Source: Diplodia intermedia (lineage: Eukaryota > Ascomycota > Dothideomycetes > Botryosphaeriales > Botryosphaeriaceae). Taken from it: 64,000 nt of DNA. Position numbers and translations under genes: made by a program. The DNA lies in assembly GCA_021495925.1 (NCBI GenBank), contig JAKEKT010000063.1, forward strand, positions 124,001 to 188,000. The letters are read 5' to 3'. This document shows positions 44,252 to 56,534 of this stretch, in pieces. Within the stretch, counting starts at the first letter, position 1; the number at the start of each line of letters is the position of its first letter. The notes beneath the pieces are model-generated. The model saw only the letters and a program-made list of their open reading frames with translations. It was not told the origin of the DNA and did not search any database.

Positions 44252-44901
44252 ATGCTCGGTCTCAAGGTCATCCTCACCTTCGGTCTGGTCGCCATGGCTT
44301 CGGCTGGTAAGTCGTGCTCCTCGCCTCACCCTATCTGCATGGTCGCATGAGAATAACAAGATGTTTAGGCAACATGCCTGGATTGAATGACCTCATCCGC
44401 CGTGACGAGTGCCCTGCCGCTAAGACCGTCTACGTCACTGTCTGCGGTACTTCTACCGGCGGTGCTTCCACCGTTGTCCCCGGTACCGTTCCGGCTACCA
44501 GTGTCCTGCCTACCGAGACCGCTCCCGCTGGCTCCGCTCCGGCTTCGTCCAACCCCGGTGGCGCTGAGACTCCCGCTTCCAGCGCGCCCACCACCGCTCC
44601 TGTCGGCACTGCTCCCGGTTCTTCGGCCGTTTCTGGCACTGAGACCCCTGGTCCGTCTTCGGGTACCGCTTCTGGCACCGCCCCGGCCTCGTCCTCGGTT
44701 GGCGGCTCTGCTGGATCCAGCTCTGCTGGTGCTTCCGAGACTGCCAGCGCCAGCGCCAGCGCCAGCGGTAGCTCTCCGGCGAGCACATCGGCTGCCGCGT
44801 CTTCGACTGAGGCCCCCACCACCAACAGCGCATCGGGCATCAAGCTCAACAACGCCATGGCTGCCCTCTTCGCCGCCGGCGTCTTCGTCGCTCTTGCCTA
44901 A
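44252..44901 (+). CDS. Small Ser/Ala/Thr-rich GPI-anchored cell-wall protein
   Basis: Two exons, 44252-44306 and 44369-44901 (62-nt intron, phase 1), give 195 residues. A signal peptide (MLGLKVILTFGLVAMASA) is followed by a short mature start (NMPGLNDLIRRDECP) with a possible Lys/Arg-Arg processing site, then the pair of Cys in CPAAKTVYVTVCG. About 130 residues of Ser, Thr, Ala, Gly and Pro follow with a short Ala-Ser run. The C-terminal hydrophobic segment (NNAMAALFAAGVFVALA) fits GPI attachment. This is a typical small fungal wall protein; the exact role is unknown. Codon usage is strongly C-ending, suggesting high expression. Confidence 0.82.
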
Positions 44902-47900
44902 GCAAAGCGCTCCCCACGGTCAATCGCAATTGACGGGATTTTCTTCTTCTTGTTTGGTAACGAGCGACATGGGTTTATGGGAGTACGACTGGCGGGTTGG
45001 CTTATCATGACTGGGAAAAACATGACGGAACGGTAATATGACAGGTACGGAGATGATCTCAACCATCCAGACGGGGTCTGTAATTCACATCGGCATAGCG
45101 TGGAGGTCATAGTTGGTGGACTCTTTTTTGTCGGTAGTTTCGCACAGGCCTTGAACAATCTGAGTCGCCATTGACCTCACTTCTCCCCATGGACCCATGG
45201 CTGCCGTGACAGACTTGATTTACCCGCCACGGCCATGCGTGCCAACGCGTCGCACATGGTCGCAACAGGCGGAGCACCTTCCACAATAGCGGCTGGGGCG
45301 CCGAAGCACTCCACGAATCTTGACATGCATCCCTGCGCGCATGGATCACTGATTGACTAGCGCCCGGTGTCCCGCCCAGGCGAGTCAGGGAGCGGCCGGG
45401 GGGTTAGTGCCCGCCGGGGCCCACCCACGGTCGCAGCGATAAGGAACAGGTAAGCCTGGGCCAGCGCGCGCCGTCAGCCGCCCAGCCACCACCGTCACCG
45501 GGAGTGCCAGCAAACATGCTCGCCAGCCACCGCTAGCCATCTTTTTTCGACAGCCACCGGCACAGCGAGGCAGAGCATCACAGCAGCAGCAACCAAGCTT
45601 TCCCACCCTCCCATTCCATCGGCCAAAGCCGCAGCCAGGAGCGTTTCGTCCTTGGCAAACGTCCAGACAGGGATGCACGCTTTTCTCATGCGGGAGCTGG
45701 ACGGAGGGCTCTGGCGGGCGAAACCTGGGACCGCGCCCTGGAGCAAGGCACGCGGCGCATCGGATTGGCCCAAACGTCTCGCTCTAGATGCCGGGACAAT
45801 TTCAGAGCGCGTGGTCGCCGATGCAAATGATTTTCCACTCACCATCTCAAGTCGCACGCAGCGAAGGGATAGAAAAAAGACGACGATGCGCGCGTCTCGA
45901 CGGACGCGACGTGGTCATCTTCCCGCCACCGACATGTATTTCCCATCCCTTCGTTCCGCCCTTCGCTTGTGGCTCGTACGTCCGTCCACATGGGCACTAC
46001 GTGGGTGCGTAAGTCATGGCGCCCGGTTCCCTCCACCAGCCACGGTCGCACCACCATTCACCAGCGAGGGGGAGGATATGACGCTTCGGCCGTGCGACAG
46101 GCAGTCCTGTCGGAGCGTTGCACGACGACAGGAGTGGTTACCGCCTTGGTGGCGGCAATCTTCCTCTTCTTCCTGTCGAAAACATCTTCGTCTGTTCTTG
46201 GGTTGCCGCGTGCAACGTTAACAGCTGCAACTTATGAGCATGGGTCCGTTGGACGCAGGCTAGAGAGCAGAGACCCATGCTGGCCGGCCGAGCCATCCCG
46301 TACGCGGAATGGCGGGCATGCAACAAATGAGGAGTTGATGCGGGAAACCACAGGTGCATTGCTTTTCGCATGCTTCCACAGGCCGGTCGCCAGAGCGGAA
46401 ATGGTAGAGCATCTTGTGCTGCTCGTCGCTGCTGTCTTGGCTGCACCGTTAACGGCGACGCTCCGCACATCTTCAGCGGATCCCGGCCTCCACCCCGGCT
46501 CTGCTACGCCGCTCGTTGCGACAACAACAGCTCGCCTCTTCTTTCCTTCCGCAGCCAAGCTCCTCTGCCCCGGAATCAACTCTGATTCACTACGCCAAGC
46601 GTCGAGAAATCCTGGCCACATCCCGGTCCAGCGCCAGTGAAACGCCATGGCTTGACGATAGGCGCCTATGCTGTAGGATAAGAAAACGCAAAAAGAAATA
46701 AAAACCGCCCAACCATAAAAACAACCTTGGTATATGGCAACCGTTGCCTTGCTGATCTACCATTCCGTACGTTGAATCAACCCCGAACACACAAAGAAAA
46801 GCATGGCACCAAGGCGAAACTACGCGTTTCTCCGACAGTCCGTGTGCTGATAGGCGACGGACGGAGATGCAGCCTGCATGCGAAGCTTTTGATTTTCCAA
46901 GGAAAGCCGTCCGCCGTCACTCCACGCGTCGTCACGGATGTGATAAGGGAAAGCCCCCCGTACCTGCATGATATCCGCTCCACAGCCCACCATTGGCCCG
47001 TCCTTGCCGTCCCCGGTCCCGCCCCAACCATTTTACTTTGGCCCGGCTTGCGGCGACGGTCCCGTCTTGCCAAACGACCGAGCGCCCGCGGACCGGGATC
47101 CGTCCAAGGTTGAAAGGTACGGTGTGAACAAGATAAATGCAAAGGCTGCTAGTAGGCGCCAACGGGGACGTACTCGGAGCACGCTAGCGAGGAGCCTCCA
47201 GCCTCCAGCCCAACGCGAAACGGAGATGCTGGGTTAGACATTAGTGCAACTTCTTTGCTCATTGCTTTTGCTTGAGTTCGACAGCACACGGTAAATAGAG
47301 ACGAATGCAAAATATGCTCCAAAAGGGTTTAGCGTGTATATTGGGTAGTGCCACGTAGATAGCTCCCTCTCCCCCTCAGACCCTACGAGGAGCAACCCAT
47401 CCAGTTCATGTGTTCAAACAGCCTTCTCCTCACTTCCCTTGCTTTCTTTTCTTTTTTTCCCTCTCTTTTCTTGCAGAAGCACCCGTTCTAACCAACCAGC
47501 GTGCAAAGCCGTTTTACTTGCCTTTAACGGGGCCCCTTCGCTCATCGCGCCTGATTTCATGCGCTTTTCGAGCGAGCTTCGTCCAGAGCTAGTAGGCCAC
47601 GCTATTCGATCTGTTTGTAACCCACAGGCATGTGTTGTTGGTGCTGCAGTCGCATGTGGCTGATGAAAGGGTTGGCAGAAAGGCATGTTTTCGCGTCGGA
47701 CTATCTGTTTTACTTGCTAGGTACGTAATGTCGCTCAACGGAGAGGAGTTCCAGCAGCGCCCTCCGACCAGACTGACCGTGAACCAGACGGGAACGTAAG
47801 CAAGATTAGCTTCCGGCATTGGTAGAGACCCCGTTTGTTGGTCATTATTGCCCTGGCTAATCCTCACTTTGAACGTAGCGTAACCGCGATTTGTTGACAT

Positions 47901-48631
47901 GAGCTGAGAAGGTTAGCGGTGTCACCCGCCATGGTTGCTGCTGTGCTCATCGGAAAGCCTAAACCAGTCCATCTTAGCTCGGCATCGGCTGGTGTGAGCG
48001 TTTTGTTTTCCGCCCGTCTAGGTCCTTCCCTTTTTGGCACTGATGGCTTGGGGTGGTCAAGGGAAGAATAGGCGACTAATAGTAAGATCCCTATCATTCA
48101 GCTGCTCGATTTCCTCTGTATTCAGTTCGATAAAAATAAAAAGTTAAACATCTGCTATCGCTCGCCGAATCTCTCCACGGCCACCGTGCGAAACTTCCTT
48201 GGAGTCCTTGTCTCGTAGGAAAAAGTGAGGTTTCCGCGTACAATAGTAGCATTACCCCGGATAAGCAGCCCGTCCCCAATGGCAGTAGTATTTCTCGACT
48301 CTTAGGTTGGCTATGTGTAGGTACATTCATCTAACAAAGATATATAGACTGCATGCTCGAGTCTCCTCGAACGCTGCCCTTTCCCTTTTCCCTGCTTCCC
48401 TTTTTCCTTGAGATTCTATACCCCCTCAAAAAGTTCACACACGAAGATTGCATCGCACCACCTCGCCACCTCACCACAACGTCATACAGCAAGCAGCCCC
48501 GACAGAACAAACTCGACGCAGAATGCTTCGACGAAACAGCAACATGCTTTCAAAATCAGAGTGCGCTACCCCTCCCCTGCCACTATCCTGTTCTCATTTA
48601 ACACTATCAAACCAAACCAATAGCCGAAATT
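44902..48631. other. 3.7-kb gene-poor stretch
   Basis: The longest stretch of the window with no gene I can support. Frames on both strands are short, overlapping and without recognisable motifs, and no introns join them convincingly. There are no terminal repeats, transposase or RT motifs, tRNA or rRNA. The region 48350-48600 looks like a fungal 5' leader (CT/CA-rich with a TATA-like run near 48340), which would imply an unseen plus-strand transcript running antisense into VPS41. That is speculative. Confidence 0.4.
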
Positions 48632-51600
48632 CTACTCCGCCACCTCGGCACAAATAGGACACCCGCCACTGATGGCGTTGCGGATGAGGTGCGCGTGTGC
48701 AACCTTGGCGCCGACACTGTGGCTCGACGTCTCCGCATCCTCGGCAAATTGCGCCTGCAGCATCTCCGCCGCCGACGCGCTGGAGCTCGCACCGGCCGAA
48801 TCGAGCAGGCATGAGAGGTGGTAAACGTGGCCGCAGGCGAAGCCGATGAGTGTTTCTCTCTCTGTTCCCTGCAAGTTAGCCACCGAACAGGAGGAGAAAC
48901 AGATATTGATGGCTTGAACATACCATCTTGAGTGAAGGGCGTGCTGCAGCCCACGCAATGCCCCGGCTTGATTTTCTCGGCAGCCATGTCGACACGCTTG
49001 GTTACGGCAGCGTCGTCCTTCTCCGCGACTTCCTGTGCCTCCTGCAGCGGCTCGACGAAGACATCGACGTGGTCTGGCTCCTTGTCCAACACCTCGAACT
49101 TGACACCCTTCTTCCTGCCCGCTCGCAGCGTCTCCATCGCGGAAGCAACTTCGCTTCGCAACACCTTGGCGACGCCGTCGCTGATGCTGAACTGTATCTC
49201 ATATTCTCGGACCATACGCCGAATGCCATCCCTGAGCCCTTCGATCTCGAGACCCTCGGGAATGCGGCGGACCAATGTGATGGGGTCGATGGCGGTCCCG
49301 ACTTCCTCGAGGAGGCCGCGGATGAAATGCGGCTTGTCCATGCTGTAGTCGAGCAGGTCGTCCCAAAGGTCTGGATCGTCTTGCTCTTTGGCGAAGGAGA
49401 TGGCGTAGGATACATCACCCATCTTGTCGATGATGAGGAAGAGAGCTTTCTTCACTTCGCCAGTCTTGGACAAGATGTATCTGCATGGCTGTCAGTTCCT
49501 GCTACTTGGGCATGCGGATTCGAAAAAAGAGATATGAAACTTACACAAGCTCAGGGATGTATTGGCGGGCGTCGCATACGGCGCAAGCCTTTTCGTAGTC
49601 GTAGCTTTGCGAGGACTTCACGAATTCCATCAGGAGATCTCTGTCATACTCAGCAAAGAGTTCCACAGCGAGATCGCCAAACCCTTCAACCATGGCTCTT
49701 CCTTCATCAACTATGCGGGCGTGAGTCGCGCGCAGCTCGCTTTCGCTCCCTTTGCCGGTCCACAGAGCGCGCATGTAGAAGAAGAGGAAAGGCTTGAATG
49801 AGCCGCCCTTTTCCTGAAGCTGTTCAGCCACCGTGTGGGGGTTTACCAGGCCTTGATAGGCGTCTTCGACGAGAAGCTGTACAGCTTCCGAAGAGGCGTC
49901 TTCCAGCTCTTCTAGTGATGCCAGTTTCATTTGCTCTCTAGAGATTCGGACCATGATGAAGCCTGGGATGTCATCGGCAACCTCAGCCATAAGACGGTAC
50001 TCACGAATGAGAGACATGGCTGCGTCAGCATTCTGCACGCGGATGTAGCATTGCAGAGCTTGTTTAGGACGACCGTCGGCGATGTATAGCTTGGCGAGAG
50101 CTTCCATGAGAATGCGCCAGTCTCTGCCTCGTTCGCCTCCTTCGATCGTGTCTTCGTTGACATCGCCCGAGTCCAACTTGCTTTCCAGTGCATTGATGAC
50201 GCTGCCCACATTGAACAGTTCCGGGTCCCACAACTCCAAGAGCTCTTTCAGCCGAACGCGGTCGCGGATGATGTAGTTGCCGAGAACGACCTCGTAAACT
50301 AGAGAGGGCAACGGCGGATGCAGTTGCTTTGTAGGGATATACGGGGTGATTGCGTCGAACTGACCCGCCTCGGCGAATGTCCAAACCCAATGCTCCCATC
50401 GTGATGAAGTCCCGAGCACTTTACCCGCCACTTTGCCAGCCGCTGTCCAATCTTTGGCGGAGACAAGCTGCTGCATCCAGAGATCGCCAATGCGACGCTT
50501 TTCCTTTTCCGCAGCCGAGTTGTGCTGCTTCTCGGCAGACACGGTGGTTTGCGAAGTGTCGTCCGCAAAGAACTCGGCCATACTCGGTTTCCGCCGCAGC
50601 GACGAGACTGGCGTACCGACGGTTGGGGACATGGGCTCATCACCTTGCTGGGGCGATAGCACGATCTCGGGATTGTGGTTGACAAGCTGCCACGCATCCT
50701 CGTAATTCTGATGGTCCAGAAGCCACGAAAGATGGTCTGCAAGGTCACGCTTTACGCCGATGACGCAGTCGTAGGGGCTGTGGATGAAGATCTTCAAGCC
50801 AGACGAGACTGCTAATGGATGTCCTCCCTTTGTTAGGGCGTATCTCGCCATGGGTGCTTGCCCGGTCATGCTGCGCGGTAAACTACCCTTGCCATTGTCA
50901 CCGCCGCTGCTCCCCAGGCTGGCTATGGAAGCGCCCGAGCTAAAGATTCGCTGAGCCGTCACGCCGGCACCCCAGATACCCTCGCTAATTGTCTCAAGAG
51001 CCCCTCGCTGCGCGACTGGACTTCCTGGCTGCAGGGGAGGAACATAGAGGGTACTGAGATGGTAGTCGGCTGCTGAGAGAGTCTCGAACCGGCTGACGGT
51101 CAGAGTGTCCACATCAACCTCTTCAGATGTGTCTGCGTCTATTAAGCGGATCTCAGGCTGGATTCCATTGGACCGGTGGTGTCTTCCCCGTTTGGTCGTA
51201 TCCGTGGTAGTGGCGTTGATAGGGTTATCGTCATCATCGCGGGTGCGATATGCAAGAACAAGAAGTATGGAAGGGGTATAAAGCGATAAACCAGAAATAA
51301 TACAGTCGTCGAATCGAAGCCTGTCCCGTCAGTCAATGCACGCCCCCGGTTCCGGTGCGTAGGTCCTTACTTATGAACAATGTCTGCGCGCCCTGCAGAC
51401 CTTTCTCCAATATTTTTCCCTGTGCCGGCTCCGCCCGGATCGACTTGTATAACCCAAGCAGTATCGCCCCAGCCGACCAACAGCTTCTCTTTCTTGGGCT
51501 TCAGGCGCCTTGTGCCATTTTTGCTTGGCGAGTTTTGGACATCTGCGATGAGTGTTTCGGCTCGATCGATGCCATTCTTGGCGGGGGCATCGTCGTCCGG

Positions 51601-52769
51601 TTCGAGATTCTTCTCGTCAATCCACTCTATGCGAGCTTTCCACACAGAGGCCATGTCTTCCCATTGGCCGTGGAAGGGCCGATCCACATGGGCTATTCGC
51701 TTCCAGGCAAACTCCGAGTCGACGCTTTCCAACTTGAGATTGGAGCGCATGATCTTGATACCCTGCTCGTTTGCCCATGCCACGTATCCGCCAGAGAGCG
51801 ACCATTTGATTGCGCTGATGCTGCCCTCACCCGAGTGCAGGATGGTATCTTTCCCAATGTTCGCACCAAGTCCGATAGATCCTAACCACCCGGAAGCCGC
51901 AGCGGCAGCACTGTTGGTGTTCGCCTCAGCGCTGACACCAGGACGGCCTCCCTGCGTTAGGATCAGGTTTCCAGCCAATCCTCCCGAAAGATAAGTCCTG
52001 TCGCTCTTGTATTCCGGAGACAGTGCAACGGAATTGATGGGCCTGCGGAAATTCCTAAGGGTGACATCCTTCTGATCCACAAGGGATGATACGCAGACGT
52101 GACCGTCGATTGAAGAGGTAGCGACATAAATCAAATTAGAAGGCGTAGCCGGGAGCGGGGGCTGCCGTGGAGTTCTCGACGGCGGGCTTGAAACAGTAGA
52201 GGCGGCAGTACTGCGCCGTTCCGGTGGAGGGACGGGTTCTGTAGCGGTTCTTGTCACAGGATCGCCTCTCAAATCCGGCATAGGAGGGGGGAATGGGGAG
52301 ATTGACACGGAAGTGACCGAGGCTGAGTGGGCGTGGTAGAAGCGCAACGACTGGAATGAGGGCATGGAGAGCACGTTCTACTGGGGTCAGCTGCAACCGG
52401 GTTGCTAATGGATGGCAGCGGCTACTTACAATGTTTCCATTGTGAGTTCCTATAATCTATACAAGCTTAGCAGAGCTCAAGGTTGGCGGCGCAGCTGCTG
52501 CGCGCTTGGTCGGTTCATACCATCTTGTCCCCTCCGACAATGAAGCTGCTGGTGGCGTCGCCATTGCGGTATACGGAGCCTAGGGTGCTGGTGAGGCGAT
52601 CGTACTTCAGCTTGGGCTCCTCATCGTCGTCGTCGTCGTCGTCCTCATCTTCGTCGCGGTCCGACTCAACATCGGCGGCAGTGTTGGGCTCGGCGGTGGT
52701 GGTGGTGGAAGGGTCGCCGTGAGGTGTGACGAGCTCATCGTCGTGGAGTCCATTTGGTTGCGCAGCCAT
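48632..52769 (-). CDS. VPS41: VPS41, HOPS tethering complex subunit
   Basis: Six exons: 52769-52521, 52456-52430 (27 nt), 52377-51371, 51320-49545, 49480-48924 and 48861-48632, giving 1281 residues. An acidic N terminus (run of Asp/Glu) is followed by DEEPKLKYDRL, the conserved start of VPS41, and a WD40 beta-propeller in exons 1-4. A helical clathrin-repeat solenoid follows (DRDLLMEFVKSSQSYDYEKA, DDLLDYSMDKPHFIRGLLEE). A C-terminal RING-H2 (CVGCSTPFTQD, FACGHVYHLSCLL, CPIC) ends the protein. VPS41 is the HOPS subunit that tethers vesicles to the vacuole through the Rab7 homologue Ypt7. Every exon junction restores a family-conserved frame. In exon 6 the acceptor used is the second of two closely spaced AGs. 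Confidence 0.93.
52622..52665 (-). repeat. Trinucleotide (GAC/GAT) run encoding poly-Asp in VPS41
   Basis: A run of GAC/GAT/GAG codons on the minus strand encodes an acidic stretch of Asp and Glu just before the WD40 region. Such runs are prone to length change. Confidence 0.7.
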
Positions 52770-53040
52770 GCTGGGGCATGGTCCGCGGTGAAAGGAGGCA
52801 GCGCGGGATGGATGAGCTGTCAAGCGCGCGTGTGGTGGTGTTGGCGTCCGGCTCATGACGCTGCCGGGCATCGGCCGCTGATCCCGGCCGCCAAGTCCTG
52901 TCCCGAGCTCTGCCCGTCGGCCACCACTTACTTATTCGCCCATCACCAGAGGTCCAACTCTTCCCGCAAAGTCCGCAAGCATTTGGAGCACGCCTCTCCT
53001 TCGAACCTCGCCCGATGCATTGAACCAATCGAATCCGGCG
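52770..53040. promoter_or_regulatory. Shared divergent promoter of VPS41 and the RMND1-like gene
   Basis: A 271-bp gap between opposed start codons. No distinct TATA box. Confidence 0.45.
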
Positions 53041-54427
53041 ATGAATATTCTTCGCTTCAATGCCTTCTCTTCACGCGCGGCTCGCGCATTAAAAACCCCC
53101 TCCGCGCCTTTCCCACCGTCTTGTTGCCGTCCGCCGTCCGCAAACCCTCTTGGTTCTCGCGCTCTGTCCAACTCTGCCTGGCGACTGCACAGTCAAGAGA
53201 AAGATGAACTCCCAGCAAGCAGTCTGCCTGTTGAGGAGACGAAGCAGGAAACCATAAAGCGTGCCAGGGCCTCGTCGACTGCTTCTCCGACCCTACGCAA
53301 AGTCGCCGTCGAAGCTCAACGGAAAAGAATGAGGGCGAAATCCGAGCTTCCCAACACTGATGATGCGAAAGTGTGTCTCCGAAAGCACTTGTGTCCTTCC
53401 CGTGCTGACTTGTACCCAGAAAATCACCGCCTACTGCGCCACAGACAGATACGATATCTTTGCCGTTGCTCGTCTGCTTCGCCTCGAGGGCTTCGAGACG
53501 GATCCTTTCAACACCGGCCTGTACCCGCAAGTTGTTCACGTCCAAGTCAATAATGCCCTCGAGAGCAAGGAGTCTGGTGACGTTTTTATATTCCCGTCAG
53601 GCACCGTGGTGGCTTGGAATGTTCCCGAGAAGGTGTCTTTCCGCCTGGTCCATCAAACACTGGTGGACGCCGCCGAAGGCCCTCACTTGAGGAACGTTGA
53701 AACAGAAGACCTGGCATACGTTGAGGATCCGGGCAGGAGCTCAAGCGATGTCTTTGGGGACACCATCATTCTGGGGACTGGGGATCCCGAGCTTGATCCT
53801 TCCAGGCAAGCCAACCAAGCAGACGGGCAAGACATGTCCAACTACGAGGTGGACACTATACTGGCTAAAATCGCCTTTTCCTCTGGGCTGGCACGCTCGA
53901 CTAAGCTCGCAGTTCTCGAAGGTCTTCTAGACAGATATTTTGACTCTACCCGCTCCATTCCTACTGTCCTCTCCAAAGGCGCGCGGCTACGATTCAGCCG
54001 GAAGTTCATTCTCATGAAGACGGGCGAGCTTCTCAACATCCGGGCTCAACTCAACTTGTATTCCGAGCTCACTGACGCTTTGCCGGATATCTTCTGGGAT
54101 AGCAGACATGAGCTTGGCCTTGAGGACTATTACACCAAGGTCGGTCGTGCTTTGGATGTCTCCGTGCGCATCAAAGCGCTGAACGACAAATTGACCTACG
54201 CGCAAGAGATTGCTCAGGTTCTCAGTGATCGTCTGGAAGAGAAGCATGGCCATTTCTTGGAGTGGATCATCATCTATCTGATTTTCTTCGAGATCTTGTT
54301 GGAGGTGAACCGACTTTTCAAGGAATGGGAAGAAGCCTCGGATCCAGAAAGTACCACCAATCTGTTGAAGCTGTACCTGGAAGAAGAGCTTGCCAAAGAC
54401 AAGAAGAACGAAGAACAAGCGCCTTGA
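53041..54427 (+). CDS. RMND1/DUF155 family mitochondrial inner-membrane protein
   Basis: Two exons, 53041-53370 and 53420-54427 (49-nt intron, phase 0), give 445 residues. The N terminus (MNILRFNAFSSRAARALK) is a mitochondrial presequence. The DUF155 domain reads TAYCATDRYDIFAVARLLR, SGDVFIFPSGTVVAWNV, LARSTKLAVLEGLLD, LLNIRAQLNLYSELTDALPD and IFWDSRHELGLEDYY. One C-terminal membrane segment (LEWIIIYLIFFEILLEV) ends the protein. Human RMND1 and its fungal counterparts support mitochondrial translation near the inner membrane; the presequence separates this protein from the cytosolic RMD1/RMD8 branch. Length and domain order are typical. Confidence 0.88.
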
Positions 54428-54695
54428 GGCTTTGTACCTTGCTTTCATCCCCCTCGATGCTTTGTACCAAAAGTTTTTTGCCATACCAACTGGCGCCCAG
54501 TGCGGCCGCTTTAGATTTTGATACCCCGTTCAGCTCGAAAAGTGCTGTGCTACTAAGCACGTCTACAAACTATCATTTTCAATTATTCATTTCAAACCCT
54601 GCGAAACCTTTTGTGTGTAAATTGGATTGTATGTACAGGGAAAGGTAAGAAAGACAACTGTTCGGGGGCCCTATGCTTCTCTCAACACACTCGTT

Positions 54696-55802
54696 CTACT
54701 CAATTTCCATCAAAGCCCTGAACTCCTTCTCAAACAATGTCCAATTCTCCTCCCCAGCCTTCCAGTCGTCTCCCCAATTCTCGATGCCTGCCAACAAGAC
54801 CTTCAGCACACCATCAAAGCCGTCTTCTTTCTCCCTCGCCATCGCCTCCAACCACCGCCATCCCAGCCGACAAATCCTTTTGACTTCCCACCACGCCTTC
54901 CTCGCCGAATAGGACCCCTCATCGTACCTAAACGCCCTCAACCCCGTCACGCCTTCAGCCAGCAACTCGAACACGGCATTGTCGTAGGCCTTGCACAAGC
55001 TCCCCTGGTCCCACCACTGCATCAGCTTCACGTCGCGCAGCAGCCCGCGCGTCTCGCGCGACAGCCGGCCCACAAACAGCAGCAGCGCGGCCGAGTCGAC
55101 GAACTCGAAGCGCGTGCGCCCGCCGTACAGCACCGGCGCCGCCTCGGCGCGCAGCTGGCGGCACGCGCCCAGCAGGCCGGTCGCGAGCGGCGCGGGCTCG
55201 GACGCGCGCGAGCGCCGCAGCGTGCCGGCCTCGCCCGCGTTGTAGGGCAGCCTGGTCACGCCGTCCGCCTGCAGCACGCAGCTCTTGCGGTGGCTCATGC
55301 GCGCCGCGCCCCGGCGGAAGCCGACTTTGGATTCCCGCAGCCGGATGATGTTGCTGGCGGCGGTCGTCACCGTGGCGCGCGGAGGGGGCGAGGGGTCGGA
55401 GGGGTCGGGCTTGTCGACGCTCACGATGGTGGTGGTGAGAGTGGTCGGGCGGCCGAGCGCGTAGTCGTAGATGATGTCGCGCAGCTCGCGGGGGAGGGAG
55501 AGGAAGGGGAAGATCTTGCGCTTGGGGAGCGGCCGGGCTTGCTTGGGTGGTTGCACCTGTGCGGAAAGGTCGATGAGAATCTCGCGGTGACGGGAAGACG
55601 CTGAGACGATTTCTTTCTTTCATACCTTTCGTGTTGCGACACCTTCTCCGTCCGTGTCCGTTTCGTAGAATGCGCTGTCATCGGAATCCTCTGGGTCCGC
55701 GTAGGAAACTGGTGCGCGACGCGGCCGTTTGGAATATTCTCGTCCTTGGACGGGCGGCGCTTTGCGCTTTTGTACTTTTGCGGTTCCCTTTTCCTGGGGC
55801 AT
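54696..55802 (-). CDS. F-box-like fungal protein, function unknown
   Basis: Two exons, 55802-55626 and 55556-54696 (69-nt intron, phase 0), give 345 residues. A basic N terminus (KRKAPPVQGREYSKRPRRAP) resembles a nuclear localisation signal and is followed by an acidic patch. An F-box-like helix pair reads FPFLSLPRELRDIIYDYALG, the pattern common to large fungal families of F-box/DUF proteins. Then comes ATGLLGACRQLRAEAAPVLYG, also typical of that group (the LLxxCRQIRxEAxPVLY pattern). Such proteins may act as substrate adaptors for SCF ubiquitin ligases, but most members are uncharacterised. Base composition in the middle is very GC-rich. Confidence 0.75.
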
Positions 55803-56534
55803 ATTTGAAATTATGTCAAGGAACTAAGAAGTCGAGTGTCCAGATCGGTGCTGATTGATACAAAAAGACCGTAAAAGGCTCGATGTTTCGAGAGGAGGAG
55901 ACGGCTGAGGCCAAGGGTTTGACGCGTGTTGACTTGATTCTGCAGACGTGTTTCTCTGTCGCGGAATCAGGTGTTTTAAGTATTATGTCTAACCAGGTGT
56001 GAGCGTTGGTGGCGTAGCTGTTAGGGTAGGCGGCAACCAGGCAGCATCGCCAAAAGCGGTAAGGCGTGAGGCATCCACCACCCCACACCCTTGACGAGGA
56101 TCACATCCGAGAGTGTTTACGACTGCGCCATGATCACATTGTGGTATAATGAGAGCGTCCATGCGGTGTACAAGGCCATCACATGGAGAAACTGGTCACC
56201 AGATGCAGGAAGAAGCCACTCGTATCGCAGACTTGATCTCCGCCGTGTAATATACATCATTTGATCCGGGGGGGGACACTAGCTGTAGCCCACCGACCAT
56301 CCTTTAGCTTGGGGCCGTCGAGACAGAAGGTAGCAGTGGTTCGAGTGGATCAAGGTGTGTACTTGATTAGTTGCCTGCACAAATACACATTCAAAATCAG
56401 TGAAGTTGCGGTCAAGATTGATCAAGCGGTCTCTGCCGCAGATATTGGGTATAGATAGTCTACCTGCCATCCGAACGCCTACGCTATGCCACACTAAATC
56501 ATAACTTTCTTCTGTATCTTACGTATAATGTTCA
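55803..56534. other. Intergenic region between JJJ1 end and F-box-like gene start
   Basis: About 730 bp containing the F-box-like promoter and the JJJ1 3' region. A short G run lies at 56267-56274. No gene is supported. Confidence 0.45.

Noticed and set aside
45652..46640. Overlapping plus-strand frames of 189 and 223 codons
   Set aside because: Low-complexity, Arg/Thr/Ser-rich, mutually overlapping, no motif and no splice logic.
54627..55604. Plus-strand frame of 325 codons opposite the F-box-like gene
   Set aside because: Arg/Ala/His-rich shadow caused by base composition; no domain.
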